Shown here one piece after another: positions 35,701 through 44,844 of a stretch of DNA of 64,000 nt. Position numbers and translations under genes: made by a program. The stretch's first letter is position 1; the number at the start of each line of letters is the position of its first letter. The notes below the pieces were generated by a model. The model was not told the DNA's origin and did not search any database. It saw only the letters and a list, made by a program, of their open reading frames with translations. Origin of the DNA: Saliphagus infecundisoli (GTDB lineage: Archaea; Halobacteriota; Halobacteria; Halobacteriales; Natrialbaceae); contig NZ_JAIWHV010000001.1 in assembly GCF_020177375.1 (NCBI RefSeq), positions 782,774 through 846,773 of the forward strand, in the 5' to 3' direction.

Positions 35701-36222
35701 TCACTCTCCGCCCGAGCCCATCGCCTCGGCGGGCACCCCCGCAACGGTCGTGTCCGCGGGGACGTCCCGGGTAACCAGGGAATTCGCCGCGACCGTCGCG
35801 CCCGCGCCGACCTCCACCCCCGGGAGGACGATCGCGCCCGCGCCGACGGTCGCGCGCTCGCCGACGACGACCTCCCCCGTTCGGTACTCCTCCTGGAGAA
35901 ACTCGTGACAGAGCAGGGTCGCGTCGTAGCCCACCAGGGCGTCCTCCCGGAGGGTGATCAGTTCGGGCCAGAAGACGTCCGGCGTCGCTTCCAGTCCCCA
36001 GGAGACCCCCGGCGCGACCGTGGCCCCGAGCGCCCGTAACAGGAGTCGTTTGAGGCGGAGCGACGGCGAGAGCCGGATCAGCCAGACGACGACGTAGTTG
36101 GCGGCGACCCGCACGGGGTGTTTCGCCTCCGGCCAGCCCGAAAGCGAGTTCCCCCGACCGGGCGTGGGATGGGTCGAGATGCGGTCGTGGCGGGCGTCGG
36201 CCGGCTCGCGGTCGTCGGTCAC
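35701..36222 (-). CDS. Acyltransferase, left-handed beta-helix (hexapeptide) family
   Basis: The 173-residue protein shows hexapeptide repeats near the C-terminus: VVVGERATVGAGAIVLPGVE, then VGAGATVAANSLVTRDVPAD, and the ending TTVAGVPAEAM. These are typical of galactoside/serine O-acetyltransferase relatives. A possible catalytic His is in LLCHEFLQEEY. The first 60 residues include a basic/hydrophobic stretch (VRVAANYVVVWLIRL) that may sit at the membrane. The acceptor is unknown; a sugar or lipid headgroup is plausible. Confidence 0.85.
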   Translation of the reverse strand: MTDDREPADARHDRISTHPTPGRGNSLSGWPEAKHPVRVAANYVVVWLIRLSPSLRLKRLLLRALGATVAPGVSWGLEATPDVFWPELITLREDALVGYDATLLCHEFLQEEYRTGEVVVGERATVGAGAIVLPGVEVGAGATVAANSLVTRDVPADTTVAGVPAEAMGSGGE

Positions 36223-36285
36223 TGCGGCGTCGTAGGGCGGGGGTCTACAAGAAACCAGGTGCCCCGGCTCGCCCGGGTAACTCCG

Positions 36286-36783
36286 TCATTTCTCGAACGT
36301 CCAGCGGGTCGCGTCCGTCGGAAACTCGCTCCAGGCGAGCACCCGCTCGGGACGGACCCGGAAAAAGGGGGTTCCGTGTCCCACGTCGTACTTCCCCCGG
36401 TAGGCCGCTTCGAGGCGGTCGATCAACTCCTCGCCGACGCGTTTGCGGTCGATCCGTTCGGCTTCGCCCTCGAGGATCACGACCTCTTCGGAGTCCCCGC
36501 GGTGGACGACGATCGAGGGGTCGGCGGCGAGGTTCCGGACCCACCGCGTCCGCTCGCCGCCGCCACAGTGGAAGGCGCCGTCGATCCAGACGCCCCACGT
36601 CGGGCGGGCGTGGGGCCTGCCGTCGGGCCGGATCGTCGTCACCCAGTAGGAGCGATCGCCCCGCAGCCGTTCGGCGACGAACTCCCAGTCGAGCATTCCC
36701 GTCTCCTCCGCGGGGATTCCGTAGCTCGCCTCCGTCGAGGGGCGGGTTCGCTCCGCGTCGGGGGTCGGATCGTTCGGGGTCAT
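36286..36783 (-). CDS. Pyridoxamine 5'-phosphate oxidase-like flavin/F420-binding protein
   Basis: The 165-residue split-barrel protein has SYWVTTIRPDGRPHARPTWG (about residues 47-66) and GERTRWVRNLAADPSIVVHRG, the common pattern of PNPOx-like proteins. The ending RVRPERVLAWSEF is typical of F420- or FMN-dependent family members in haloarchaea. The first 35 residues are disordered and acidic. The reaction is unknown. It starts at the ATG at 36783, divergent from the DUF2071 gene by 90 bases. Confidence 0.85.
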   Translation of the reverse strand: MTPNDPTPDAERTRPSTEASYGIPAEETGMLDWEFVAERLRGDRSYWVTTIRPDGRPHARPTWGVWIDGAFHCGGGERTRWVRNLAADPSIVVHRGDSEEVVILEGEAERIDRKRVGEELIDRLEAAYRGKYDVGHGTPFFRVRPERVLAWSEFPTDATRWTFEK

Positions 36784-36873
36784 CCCGAAACGTTCGCTCC
36801 CGAAAGACAAGTAACCGAGACGCTCGCACCTGTCTATCCGAACCGATTTCGGCTTTCGCTCCCTCCCTCCGCC

Positions 36874-37575
36874 ATGGTCGTCGCCCTCGAGATGGACTGG
36901 CGCCACCTCCTGTTCGAGAACTGGCCGGTCGATCCCGCCCTCCTCCGTCCCCACGTCCCCGACGTGCTCGATCTCGATACCCACGACGGGAAGGCCTGGC
37001 TCTCGGTCGTTCCCTTCGTAAACGGGGCGATCCGCCCGCGGGGCCTGCCGCGGTGGGTTGGGCTCTCGCTTCCCGAGATCAACGTGCGGACCTACGTCAC
37101 GTACCAGGGAAAGCCGGCGGTCTACTTCTTCAGCCTCGACGCCCAGGGGGTCGCGGGCGTCCTCGGTGCCCGCCTCTTTCACCACCTCCCGTACTACTAC
37201 GCCCGGATCTCGTTGTCGGTCGAGGATGGGGGAGTCCGGTTTCGAAGCCACCGTCGCCACCCCGGCGCCCGTCCGGCGACCTACGAGGCGACGTACCGCC
37301 CGACGGGGGAGCCGTTTTCGGCACCCGAGAAACCGCTTGCGGCGTTTCTCGTCGAACGCTACGGCTTCTACGCCGAGGATCTCGACGGCAATCTTCGATT
37401 CACCGCGGTCGAACACGACCCCTGGACGCTGTACTCCGCCGAGCCGCGTATCACGGAAAACACTCTGTTGGGGGCCGAGCGCTTCGACCGGCCCGACGCC
37501 GATCCCGTCTCCTACTACAGCCCCGGACTCGAGGTGACCGCCTCCTCGAGCGAGCGGGCCGACGGACGGCAGTAG
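36874..37575 (+). CDS. DUF2071 (YqjF-like) family protein
   Basis: The 233-residue protein carries the family pattern: MDWRHLLFENWPVDPALLRP at the start, LSVVPFVNGAIRPRG, PEINVRTYVTYQGKPAVYF, and FLVERYGFYAEDLDG near the end. These proteins have an acetoacetate decarboxylase-like fold and unknown function. The ATG at 36874 gives the expected N-terminus (ALEMDWRH), while the frame upstream is a shadow of the divergent flavin gene. It ends convergently 39 bases before purD. Confidence 0.88.
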   Translation: MVVALEMDWRHLLFENWPVDPALLRPHVPDVLDLDTHDGKAWLSVVPFVNGAIRPRGLPRWVGLSLPEINVRTYVTYQGKPAVYFFSLDAQGVAGVLGARLFHHLPYYYARISLSVEDGGVRFRSHRRHPGARPATYEATYRPTGEPFSAPEKPLAAFLVERYGFYAEDLDGNLRFTAVEHDPWTLYSAEPRITENTLLGAERFDRPDADPVSYYSPGLEVTASSSERADGRQ

Positions 37576-37614
37576 TCTCGGCCGCCGTCGCCGACGGTCG
37601 CCCGAGTGCGGTGG

Positions 37615-38928
37615 TCAGTTCCCGCGCAACTCCGCCATGTGGTCGATCCGGGACTGGACGAGATCTGCTTTCCCGATGTCGTGGCGCGAGCGCAGGCCCT
37701 CCTCGCCGGCGAGCGCGAGGGCCTCTTCGGCGATTTCCTCCGCATCGGCGATCGAATCGGCGATGCCGACGACCGCAAACGAGCGGGAGGTCGTCGTGAA
37801 GACGCCGTCGTCGCGGGCATCGACGCTGGCGTAGTAGAGCAGGGCCTCTCCGCTATCGTCCGCGAGTTCCGCGACGCTCTCCTCGTCTACCGTTACCTCG
37901 GCACCTGCTTCGGGATCGTCGGGGTAGCCCGCGGGAACGGCGTACTTACAGACGGTGGCTCGCTCTGCGAACTCGAGTTCGGGGACGGGCGCGCCCTCGC
38001 GGGCCGCGACGAGGACGTCGAGGAAGTCTGTTTCGAGGACGGGAAGGGTGTTCATCGCCTCGGGGTCGCCGAAGCGGGCGTTGAACTCCACGACCTTCGG
38101 GCCCTCCGTGGTGAGCATGAACTGGCCGTAGAGGATCCCCTTGTAGCCCTCGAGGGCGTCGACGGTCGACTCGACGATGCCGACGGCGTCGGCGTACTCC
38201 TCCTCGGTCATGAACGGGAGCTCATAGGTGGGGGCAGTGTAGCTGCCCATCCCGCCAGTGTTGGGCCCCTCGTCGCCCTCGTAGGCGCGTTTGTGGTCCT
38301 GGACCGCGGGCGCGGTCTCGACGCTGCCGGCGGCGACGACCGCCTGGACGGTGAACTCCTCGCCGATCAGGCGCTCTTCTAGGACGATTCGGTCGTAGCC
38401 CGATTCCCGGATGTACGTTTTCCCCTCTTCGGGAGTGACCTGATCGCCGATCACCTTCACGCCCTTCCCGCCGGTGAGCCCCGCGGGCTTGATGACGAGG
38501 TCCTCCTCGCTGTCGTCGATGTAGTCGCAGGCCGCCTCGGGGTCGACGAACGTCTCGAACTCCGGACACCCTGGAACGTCGTTTTCTGCCATGAACCGCC
38601 GCTGGAAGGCCTTGTCCGTCTCGATGCGGGCTTCCGCCTGTCGGGGTCCGAACGCGTAGATCCCCGCGTCGTCCAGGGCATCGACGACCCCTGCCGCCAG
38701 CGGCGCCTCGGGACCGACGACCGCCAGCGTCGCACCCACTGCTTTGGCGTAGGAAACGACCGCCTCGGGATCGGTCGTCTCCACGCTTCGAAACCCCTCG
38801 ACGAGCGCGTCGATCCCCGGATTCCGGTTTTCGCTACAGGCGTAGAGTTCGGCGTCCGACGAGGCGAGCGCGCGGGCGATGGCGTGTTCGCGCCCGCCGC
38901 CGCCGACCACCAGTACGGTCTCGTCCAT
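37615..38928 (-). CDS. purD: Phosphoribosylamine-glycine ligase
   Basis: The 437-residue ATP-grasp enzyme performs step two of purine synthesis, joining glycine to phosphoribosylamine. The N-domain starts VLVVGGGGREHAIARAL. The ATP-grasp region shows IKPAGLTGGKGVKV, NTGGMGSYTAPTYELPF, and the metal-binding EFNARFGDPEAMN. Length and order match the single-domain bacterial/archaeal enzyme. The ATG at 38928 is used since the extra upstream codons are not family-like. It is divergent from the first molybdenum hydroxylase operon, with 123 bases between, including a CACGATCGTG palindrome at 38987-38996. Confidence 0.97.
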   Translation of the reverse strand: MDETVLVVGGGGREHAIARALASSDAELYACSENRNPGIDALVEGFRSVETTDPEAVVSYAKAVGATLAVVGPEAPLAAGVVDALDDAGIYAFGPRQAEARIETDKAFQRRFMAENDVPGCPEFETFVDPEAACDYIDDSEEDLVIKPAGLTGGKGVKVIGDQVTPEEGKTYIRESGYDRIVLEERLIGEEFTVQAVVAAGSVETAPAVQDHKRAYEGDEGPNTGGMGSYTAPTYELPFMTEEEYADAVGIVESTVDALEGYKGILYGQFMLTTEGPKVVEFNARFGDPEAMNTLPVLETDFLDVLVAAREGAPVPELEFAERATVCKYAVPAGYPDDPEAGAEVTVDEESVAELADDSGEALLYYASVDARDDGVFTTTSRSFAVVGIADSIADAEEIAEEALALAGEEGLRSRHDIGKADLVQSRIDHMAELRGN

Positions 38929-39051
38929 GATCGATGGCGGTACGCACGGTAGTGTAAGCGTTGCCCTTCTTTTCTTCGAGCTTGTGCACGATCGTGGTTC
39001 TCCGACCAGCACCGTAATGGGCGTCGGTCGTGTGGCCCACTCCAACGAGTC

Positions 39052-39552
39052 ATGACGACACACGACATCACGCTGACTATCAACGGCGAGCGGGAGACGG
39101 CGACCGTCGAGTCCCGAACGCTACTGGTCCACGCCCTCCGGGACCTGGGCTATACGGGCCCGAAGGTCGGCTGTGAAACGGGGTCCTGTGGGGCCTGTAC
39201 CGTCCACGTCGAGGGCGAGGCCGTCAAGGCCTGTACCCGCCTCGCGGTCCAGGAGGAGGGACGAGAGATTCGAACGGTCGAGGGGCTCGCCGGCGAGGGC
39301 GACGGCGGTGGGGACGTCCTCCACCCGATCCAGGAGACGTTCCACGAGGCTCACGCCCTCCAGTGTGGCTACTGTACCCCCGGGATGGTGATGGCGACCG
39401 CCGACCTCCTCGAAAACGATCCCGACCCCTCCAGGGAGTCGATCCGGGAGTCGCTGAAGGGCAACCGGTGTCGGTGTACCGGCTACCACAACATCGTGGA
39501 TGCCGTCGAGTCGCTCGCCATGGATTCGAGCGCTGGCGAGGGGGCCGACTGA
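39052..39552 (+). CDS. Molybdenum hydroxylase [2Fe-2S] subunit, cluster 1 (CoxS-like)
   Basis: This 166-residue iron-sulfur subunit carries two [2Fe-2S] clusters. The plant-ferredoxin type is in GCETGSCGACTVHVEGEAV with a later Cys in VKACT. The alpha-helical type is in QCGYCTPGM and NRCRCTGYHN. It passes electrons from the molybdenum subunit to the FAD subunit in xanthine dehydrogenase/CO dehydrogenase-like enzymes. It overlaps the next gene by one base (TGATG), so the S-M-L operon is translationally coupled. It has a paralogue at 58.4 kb. Confidence 0.93.
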   Translation: MTTHDITLTINGERETATVESRTLLVHALRDLGYTGPKVGCETGSCGACTVHVEGEAVKACTRLAVQEEGREIRTVEGLAGEGDGGGDVLHPIQETFHEAHALQCGYCTPGMVMATADLLENDPDPSRESIRESLKGNRCRCTGYHNIVDAVESLAMDSSAGEGAD

Positions 39553-40451
39553 TGTATCCCCCCGAGTTCGACTATTATCGGCCGGGCGACGTCAGCGAGG
39601 CGATCGACCTGCTCTCGGGAGGTGGCCGCGTCCTCTCGGGCGGCCAGAGCCTGCTCACCGAGTTGAAGGCCCGCCAAACCGATCCGGGACGGCTGATCGA
39701 CGTCGGCCGGCTCGAGTCGCTCTCGGGGATCGACGCGGGGAGTGAAGGGGTTCGGATCGGCGCGACGACGACCTACGCCGAGTGCGTGGATTCGGCGGGG
39801 GTCCGCGAGGCGATCCCCGTGTTCGCGGCGGCCGCCGAGCACGTCGGCGATCCGCAGGTCCGAAATCGGGGCACTGTCGGGGGAAACCTCGCACAGGCCG
39901 ACCCGGAAGGCGACCTCCCGCCCGCCGCACTCGCGGCCGACGCGACGGTCCACGTGGCGGGACCCGACGGCGAGCGGACGATTCCCGCCGACGATCTCTT
40001 CGAGGGAGAAAACCGGACCGCCCTCGAGAGCGAGGAACTCGTCACCGAACTCGTCCTCCCGGCCCACGACGCGGGGGGTTACGCCCGGCGGATCCACCCA
40101 GCCTCGGGGTACGCGATGGTCTCGGCGGCGGTCGTTTTCGACGTCGAGTCGGAAGCGGTGGCGGGCGCGCGGGTGGCGGCCGGCGGCGCCGTCGAGCGCC
40201 CGATCCGGCTCGCGGGCGTCGAGAAAACGATAGAGGGAACTCCGGTGGCGGACCTCGCCGGGAACGGGTTCCCGACCGAAATCGGTAACGCTCTCGATCG
40301 AGCGGGCGACGAAGTGGACGACGAACTCCCGTACGGCGACCGCCACGCCTCAGCCTCTCACAGACGGGAGTTGCTCCCGGCGTACGTCGAGCGAGCCATC
40401 GAGAACGCGATCGACGGCACCGGCAGCGCCGAGGGGGGTGAGTCCCGATGA
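39552..40451 (+). CDS. Molybdenum hydroxylase FAD subunit, cluster 1 (CoxM-like)
   Basis: The 299-residue FAD subunit has the two FAD-binding loops typical of the family: LSGGQSLLTELKARQ (about residues 30-44, variant of AGGHSL) and RNRGTVGGNLAQADPEGD (about 104-121). The C-terminal CO_deh_flav_C domain follows. It takes electrons from the [2Fe-2S] subunit and hands them to an acceptor that is not visible here. It overlaps the large subunit gene by 4 bases (ATGA). A paralogue lies at 58.9 kb. Confidence 0.92.
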   Translation: MYPPEFDYYRPGDVSEAIDLLSGGGRVLSGGQSLLTELKARQTDPGRLIDVGRLESLSGIDAGSEGVRIGATTTYAECVDSAGVREAIPVFAAAAEHVGDPQVRNRGTVGGNLAQADPEGDLPPAALAADATVHVAGPDGERTIPADDLFEGENRTALESEELVTELVLPAHDAGGYARRIHPASGYAMVSAAVVFDVESEAVAGARVAAGGAVERPIRLAGVEKTIEGTPVADLAGNGFPTEIGNALDRAGDEVDDELPYGDRHASASHRRELLPAYVERAIENAIDGTGSAEGGESR

Positions 40452-42760
40452 GCGAGGAGAGCGATGACCTGACCGGGAGTCCGGTCCCCCGCCGGGAGGA
40501 CGAGGCACTTCTGACGGGGCGCGCGACGTACACCGACGACCTCGTTCCTCCCGATGCAGCCCACCTCACCTTCGTCCGGAGCGAGCGGGCCCACGCTGAC
40601 ATCGAGTCGATCGATACCCGGGCGGCGGAGAAACTTGAGGGCGTCGAGGCCGTCTACACCTGGCCGGATCTCGCCGACTCCTCCTCGCCCTGCGTCCTCC
40701 CGATCTCGACCGGATCGCTCGACTGCGAGCCGCCGGGCCACCCGGTGCTCGCTCGCGACCGGGTGCGCTACCACGGCCAGCCGGTCGCCGCCGTCGTCGC
40801 CGAGGACGGCTACCGCGCTCGGGACGGCGTCGAAGCCGTCTCCGTGAACTACGACTCCCGCGAGGTCGTCACCGACCCGGAGGCCGCACGCGAGGAGGGG
40901 GCGCCGACGCTGTTCGAGAGCGCTCCCGATAACGTCGCCGCGACGACCGAGCAGGGCGATCTCTCGAAGGCGGAGGCCGCGATCGAGGACGCAGATCGAG
41001 TCGTCTCCATCGATCTCGAGAACAACCGGCTGATCTCCTCGGCGATCGAGCCCCGGGCGGCCGTCGCGGAGTACGACGCCGCCGCCGACCGGCTGACGGT
41101 GACGATGACGAGTCAGTCCCCCCACGGCCACCGCGGAAAGCTCGCTTCGACCCTGGGGCTTCCCGAGAGCGCGATCCGGGTGATCGCCCCCCGCGTCGGC
41201 GGCGGCTTCGGCCACAAGGGCCACCACCATCCCGGCGAGGCGATGGCCGCCTGGGCGGCCCGCGACATAGAGCGGTCGGTCCGGTGGACGGCGACCCGGT
41301 CGGCGAACTACCTCGAGGGCGCCCACGCCCGCGACCACCGGACGACGGCGCACCTGGGAGTAGACGCCGACGGCACCTTTCGAGGACTCGCCGTCGAGAC
41401 GACCGCCAACGTCGGCGGCTACGGCCTCGGCGGCGGCGCCTCGATGCCCGGCTGGTACGGGGGCTTGCTCTCGAGCCAGTACGCGATCCCCGCGATCGGC
41501 TGTCGGACCCGCGCGGTCTTTACGAACACCGCGCCGCTTCACTCCTATCGGGGCGCCGGGCGGCCGGAGGCCATCTACGTGACCGAGCGGATCGTCGACG
41601 TCGCCGCCCGCGAACTCGGGATCGACCGTGCTGAACTCCGCCGGAGAAACCAGATTTCACCCGACGAGTTCCCCTACGAGACGGCGGTCGGCGCGAGCTA
41701 CGACAGCGGCGACTACGAGCCCGCACTCGAGAAGGTCCTCGAGGCGATCGGGTACGACGAGCGGACGGAAGACGGAACGGTGGAGTCCGTCGAGAGCGAC
41801 GACCCCGACGACGGCCGGCTCCGTGGGGTCGGGATCGCCTGCTTCACCGAATCGACCGGCGGCGGCTTCGAGAGCGGCGTCGTCCGGGTCCACCCCGACG
41901 GCGGGGTGACGGTCGCGGCGGGCACCCACTCCCACGGCCAGGGCCACGAGACGACGTACGCCCAACTGGTCGCCGACGAACTCGGCGTTCCCATGGAGGC
42001 GATCGACGTCCGGGAGGGCGACAGCGACGCGATCCCGAAGGGCACCGGCACCTTCGGCTCCCGAAGCACGATCACTGGCGGGAGCGCGGTCGTCGAGAGC
42101 GCCCGCGAGGTCCGCGAGAAGGCCCGCGAGATCGCGGCCCATCGGTTGGAGGCCGCCGTCGAGGACGTCGCTCTCGAGGAGGGGGAGTTCCGGGTCGCGG
42201 GCGCACCCGATCGTGCGATCTCCTTCGAGGAGGTCGCCGGCGCCGCCTACGGCCGCGGGCTGTCTGAGGACTTGGAGCCGGGACTCGAGGCGACCACCTT
42301 CTACGAGCCCGACGGGACGGCCTACGCCTTCGGCACCCACGCGGCGCTCGTCGCGGTCGATCCCGCCACGGGCGACATCGAGATCGAGCGCTACGTCGCG
42401 GTGGACGACTGCGGCGAGCAAGTGAATCCCACGATCGTCGAGGGGCAGGTTCACGGCGGGGTTGCCCAGGGGATCGGCCAGGCGATGTACGAGGAGGCCG
42501 TCTACGACGACGAGGGACGGCTCCTCTCGGACTCGATGGCGGAGTACCCGGTTCCCCGAGCGGAACAGCTCCCCGACATCGAGACCGAGACGACGGTGAC
42601 GCCCAGCCCGCGCAACCCCCTCGGCGTGAAGGGGATCGGCGAGGCGGGAACGATCGCCGCGCCGCCGACGATCGTGGGTGCGGTCGCCGACGCCCTCGAC
42701 GTGGCACACGTTGATATGCCCCTTACAGCAGAGCGGGTTCGGGAGGTACTCGAGGAGTAG
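40448..42760 (+). CDS. Molybdenum hydroxylase large subunit, cluster 1 (CoxL-like, form II type)
   Basis: The 770-residue molybdopterin subunit starts with the CO_deh/xanthine dehydrogenase a/b hammerhead (PVPRREDEALLTGRATYTDD). It continues with VIAPRVGGGFGHKGHHHPGE and the active-site segment LHSYRGAGRPEAIYV, then later GTGTFGSRSTITGGSA and GVKGIGEAGTIAAPP with the conserved Glu. True form-I CO dehydrogenase has AYxCSFR; here the loop is SYRGAGR, the form-II type. CO oxidation should not be assumed; an aldehyde, purine or other N-heterocycle or hydroxylatable acid is possible. No maturation genes accompany this operon. Confidence 0.92.
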   Translation: MSEESDDLTGSPVPRREDEALLTGRATYTDDLVPPDAAHLTFVRSERAHADIESIDTRAAEKLEGVEAVYTWPDLADSSSPCVLPISTGSLDCEPPGHPVLARDRVRYHGQPVAAVVAEDGYRARDGVEAVSVNYDSREVVTDPEAAREEGAPTLFESAPDNVAATTEQGDLSKAEAAIEDADRVVSIDLENNRLISSAIEPRAAVAEYDAAADRLTVTMTSQSPHGHRGKLASTLGLPESAIRVIAPRVGGGFGHKGHHHPGEAMAAWAARDIERSVRWTATRSANYLEGAHARDHRTTAHLGVDADGTFRGLAVETTANVGGYGLGGGASMPGWYGGLLSSQYAIPAIGCRTRAVFTNTAPLHSYRGAGRPEAIYVTERIVDVAARELGIDRAELRRRNQISPDEFPYETAVGASYDSGDYEPALEKVLEAIGYDERTEDGTVESVESDDPDDGRLRGVGIACFTESTGGGFESGVVRVHPDGGVTVAAGTHSHGQGHETTYAQLVADELGVPMEAIDVREGDSDAIPKGTGTFGSRSTITGGSAVVESAREVREKAREIAAHRLEAAVEDVALEEGEFRVAGAPDRAISFEEVAGAAYGRGLSEDLEPGLEATTFYEPDGTAYAFGTHAALVAVDPATGDIEIERYVAVDDCGEQVNPTIVEGQVHGGVAQGIGQAMYEEAVYDDEGRLLSDSMAEYPVPRAEQLPDIETETTVTPSPRNPLGVKGIGEAGTIAAPPTIVGAVADALDVAHVDMPLTAERVREVLEE

Positions 42761-42811
42761 CGAAGACGAAGAAGTCGGGATATATGTGACCCCGCGAGGA
42801 ACGGGAGAACA

Positions 42812-43828
42812 ATGCGTCAGTACCTGGATCTCGTCGAGACGGTGCTCTCGGAGGGTGTCCACAAGCCCAATCGAACGGGGGTCGATACGGTCTCGGCGTT
42901 CAGCACCCACTACGAGGTGGATCTCGCCGAGGGGTATCCGTTGCTTACGACCAAGCGGATGGACGACTACCGCTGGAACTCGATGCTCCACGAACTCTGC
43001 TGGTATCTCTCCGGCGAGGAACACATCCGGGAGCTCCGCGAGGAGACGGGCATCTGGGACGCCTGGGCCGACGACGAGGGGCGAGTAGACACCGCCTACG
43101 GCCGCTTCTGGCGGCGGTTTCCCGTGCCCGAAGCGGAGGGGCAGCTCCCGGGGGAGGCCTGGGCCGAGGCCGACCACCGGTGGGTAACCGAGGAGGCGGA
43201 CGGACGGAAGACGTTCGACCAGCTCCAGTACGTGATCGACACGATCGAGGAGTCTCCCAACTCCCGCCGGCTCGTCGTCAACGCCTGGCATCCCGCGAAC
43301 GCGGCGGTCTCGACGCTGCCGCCCTGTCACTACACCTTCGTCTTCAACGTCGCCGGCGGCCGGCTCAACTGCCAGCTCACCCAGCGATCGGGCGACGTTG
43401 CACTGGGAATCCCCTTCAACGTCGCCGCCTACGCCCTCCTAGCTCGGCTGATCGCCGAACGGACCGGCTACGAGCCCGGCACCTTCGCGCACACCGTCGT
43501 CGACGCCCACGCCTACTGTGGCCGCGGCGACCGGGGCGAGTGGTACGCCGAACACCTCCCGGAGCTTCGCGCCCGCGTCGGGGACGTCACGGAGCCGGCG
43601 GACTACCTCGCGATCCGCGAGTGGCTCGAGTCCGAAGCCCCCGTGGAACCTCCCGAGGACGAGGGGTCAGACCACGTCCCCAATCTCCTCACCCAGCTCT
43701 CCCGGGAGCCGAAGGAACGCCCGACCCTGGAGCTCGCGACGACCTCGCTCGAGGAGCTCTCTCCCGAGGACGTCACCCTCTCGGGGTACGAGTCCCACGG
43801 CCCGCTCTCGTTTTCGGTGGCGGAGTGA
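42812..43828 (+). CDS. thyA: Thymidylate synthase ThyA
   Basis: The 338-residue enzyme methylates dUMP to dTMP with methylene-tetrahydrofolate. Catalytic Cys172 is in STLPPCHYTFVFNV. QLTQRSGDVALGIPFNVAAY supplies the dUMP/phosphate Arg, Ser and Asn contacts. KPNRTGVDTVSAF and LLTTKRMDDYRWNSMLHEL are also typical. It overlaps folA by one base (TGATG), so dihydrofolate produced here is recycled by its neighbour. ThyX is not needed when this pair is present. The insert near residues 104-130 (acidic) is larger than in E. coli. Confidence 0.98.
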   Translation: MRQYLDLVETVLSEGVHKPNRTGVDTVSAFSTHYEVDLAEGYPLLTTKRMDDYRWNSMLHELCWYLSGEEHIRELREETGIWDAWADDEGRVDTAYGRFWRRFPVPEAEGQLPGEAWAEADHRWVTEEADGRKTFDQLQYVIDTIEESPNSRRLVVNAWHPANAAVSTLPPCHYTFVFNVAGGRLNCQLTQRSGDVALGIPFNVAAYALLARLIAERTGYEPGTFAHTVVDAHAYCGRGDRGEWYAEHLPELRARVGDVTEPADYLAIREWLESEAPVEPPEDEGSDHVPNLLTQLSREPKERPTLELATTSLEELSPEDVTLSGYESHGPLSFSVAE

Positions 43829-44349
43829 TGGGCAGCGAGACCGACCTCGAGCTGGTCGCGATCGCGGCGGTCGCGGACAACGGCGTCATCGGCCGCGAGG
43901 GAGCGATTCCCTGGGATCTCCCCGAGGACATGGCCCATTTCGAACGCGAGACGACGGGCCATCCGGTCATCATGGGCCGGCGGACCTACGAGGGGATCCT
44001 CGAAGGGCTCGGCGAGCCCCTGCCCGATCGCACCTCGATCGTGCTCACGACGGGCGCCCTCGAGACCCTCGAGGGCGTCGAGCGGGCGCGGGATGTAGCG
44101 GAGGCACTCTCCATCGCCGAACGGGACGCTCGCGAGCGCGGGGTCGAGCGGGCGTACGTCGCCGGCGGCGCGTCGGTCTACGGGGCCCTCCTTCCGGCGA
44201 CGGACCGGCTGGTCCTGACGGAGGTCGACGGCGAGGTCGAAGGCGATACCTACTTCCCCGAGATCGACCCCGACGCCTGGCGGGAGATAGCCCGCGAGGA
44301 GCACGACGGGTTCGCGTTCGTCGAGTCGGTGCGCCGCGAGGGCGGGTAG
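43828..44349 (+). CDS. folA: Dihydrofolate reductase
   Basis: The 173-residue DHFR regenerates tetrahydrofolate using NADPH. Family elements are AIAAVADNGVIGREGAIPWD at the start, LPEDMAHFERETTGHPVIMG with the folate-contacting Asp/Glu, the NADPH loop GRRTYEGI, and VAGGASVYGALLPATDRLVL. The ATG overlaps the thyA stop. Coupling with thyA is typical for haloarchaea that use ThyA. There is no sign of fusion or duplication, the known trimethoprim-resistance route. Confidence 0.97.
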   Translation: MGSETDLELVAIAAVADNGVIGREGAIPWDLPEDMAHFERETTGHPVIMGRRTYEGILEGLGEPLPDRTSIVLTTGALETLEGVERARDVAEALSIAERDARERGVERAYVAGGASVYGALLPATDRLVLTEVDGEVEGDTYFPEIDPDAWREIAREEHDGFAFVESVRREGG

Positions 44350-44461
44350 TCCCGGTCGTTCTCGGGCCGGCCGACGAAAGGGCGGGACTACCCCAGGAAA
44401 CCCGACCGGACGGGCGAAAACGGAACGGTTTACAATGGGGGTTTCCGTCGTCGGGCGGGGT

Positions 44462-44761
44462 ATGTCGCTTTTCACCCTCACGGGGTTCCAGCGCGACCTG
44501 CTCGTCGTCATCTCGGGACTCGATCAGCCCTCGGGCCAGACGATCAAAGAACACATCGAGGCCGACGCTGACCTCGAGGTGAATCACGGCCGGCTCTACC
44601 CGAACCTCGACACGCTGGTCGATCGGGGGCTCGTCGAGAAAGGGACCCTCGACCGCCGGACGAACTACTACGCGATCAGCGAGGAGGGCGAGGCGGCCCT
44701 GGAAGAGCGCCTGGCCTGGGAACGCGAGTACGTCGGCGAGCGGATCCTGCCCGACCAGTGA
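44462..44761 (+). CDS. PadR-family winged-helix regulator
   Basis: The 99-residue DNA-binding protein has LTGFQRDLLVVISGLDQPSG and VNHGRLYPNLDTLVDRGLVE, the latter matching the HGRLYP..L recognition helix of PadR. A wing RRTNYYAISEEGEAALEERL and a short C-terminal helix follow. The ATG at 44462 is preferred over the ATG at 44435, because the TATA-like TTTACAA (44429-44435) then sits 27-33 bases upstream, right for a leaderless mRNA. Its target is unknown. The AN1-rhomboid gene follows by 83 bases. Confidence 0.88.
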   Translation: MSLFTLTGFQRDLLVVISGLDQPSGQTIKEHIEADADLEVNHGRLYPNLDTLVDRGLVEKGTLDRRTNYYAISEEGEAALEERLAWEREYVGERILPDQ

Positions 44762-44844
44762 CCGGTTGCGAGGGGCCGGCCGGTAGTTCCCGAAGCGGGC
44801 GGAAACCCCAAACCCCATAGCGATCCCGCCCCTCTCCTCCGACA

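Noticed and set aside
40448..42760. Aerobic CO dehydrogenase (form I CoxL)
   Set aside because: The active loop is SYRGAGR here and AYRGAGR in the paralogue at 55.4 kb; the form-I AYxCSFR loop with its copper-binding Cys is absent in both.
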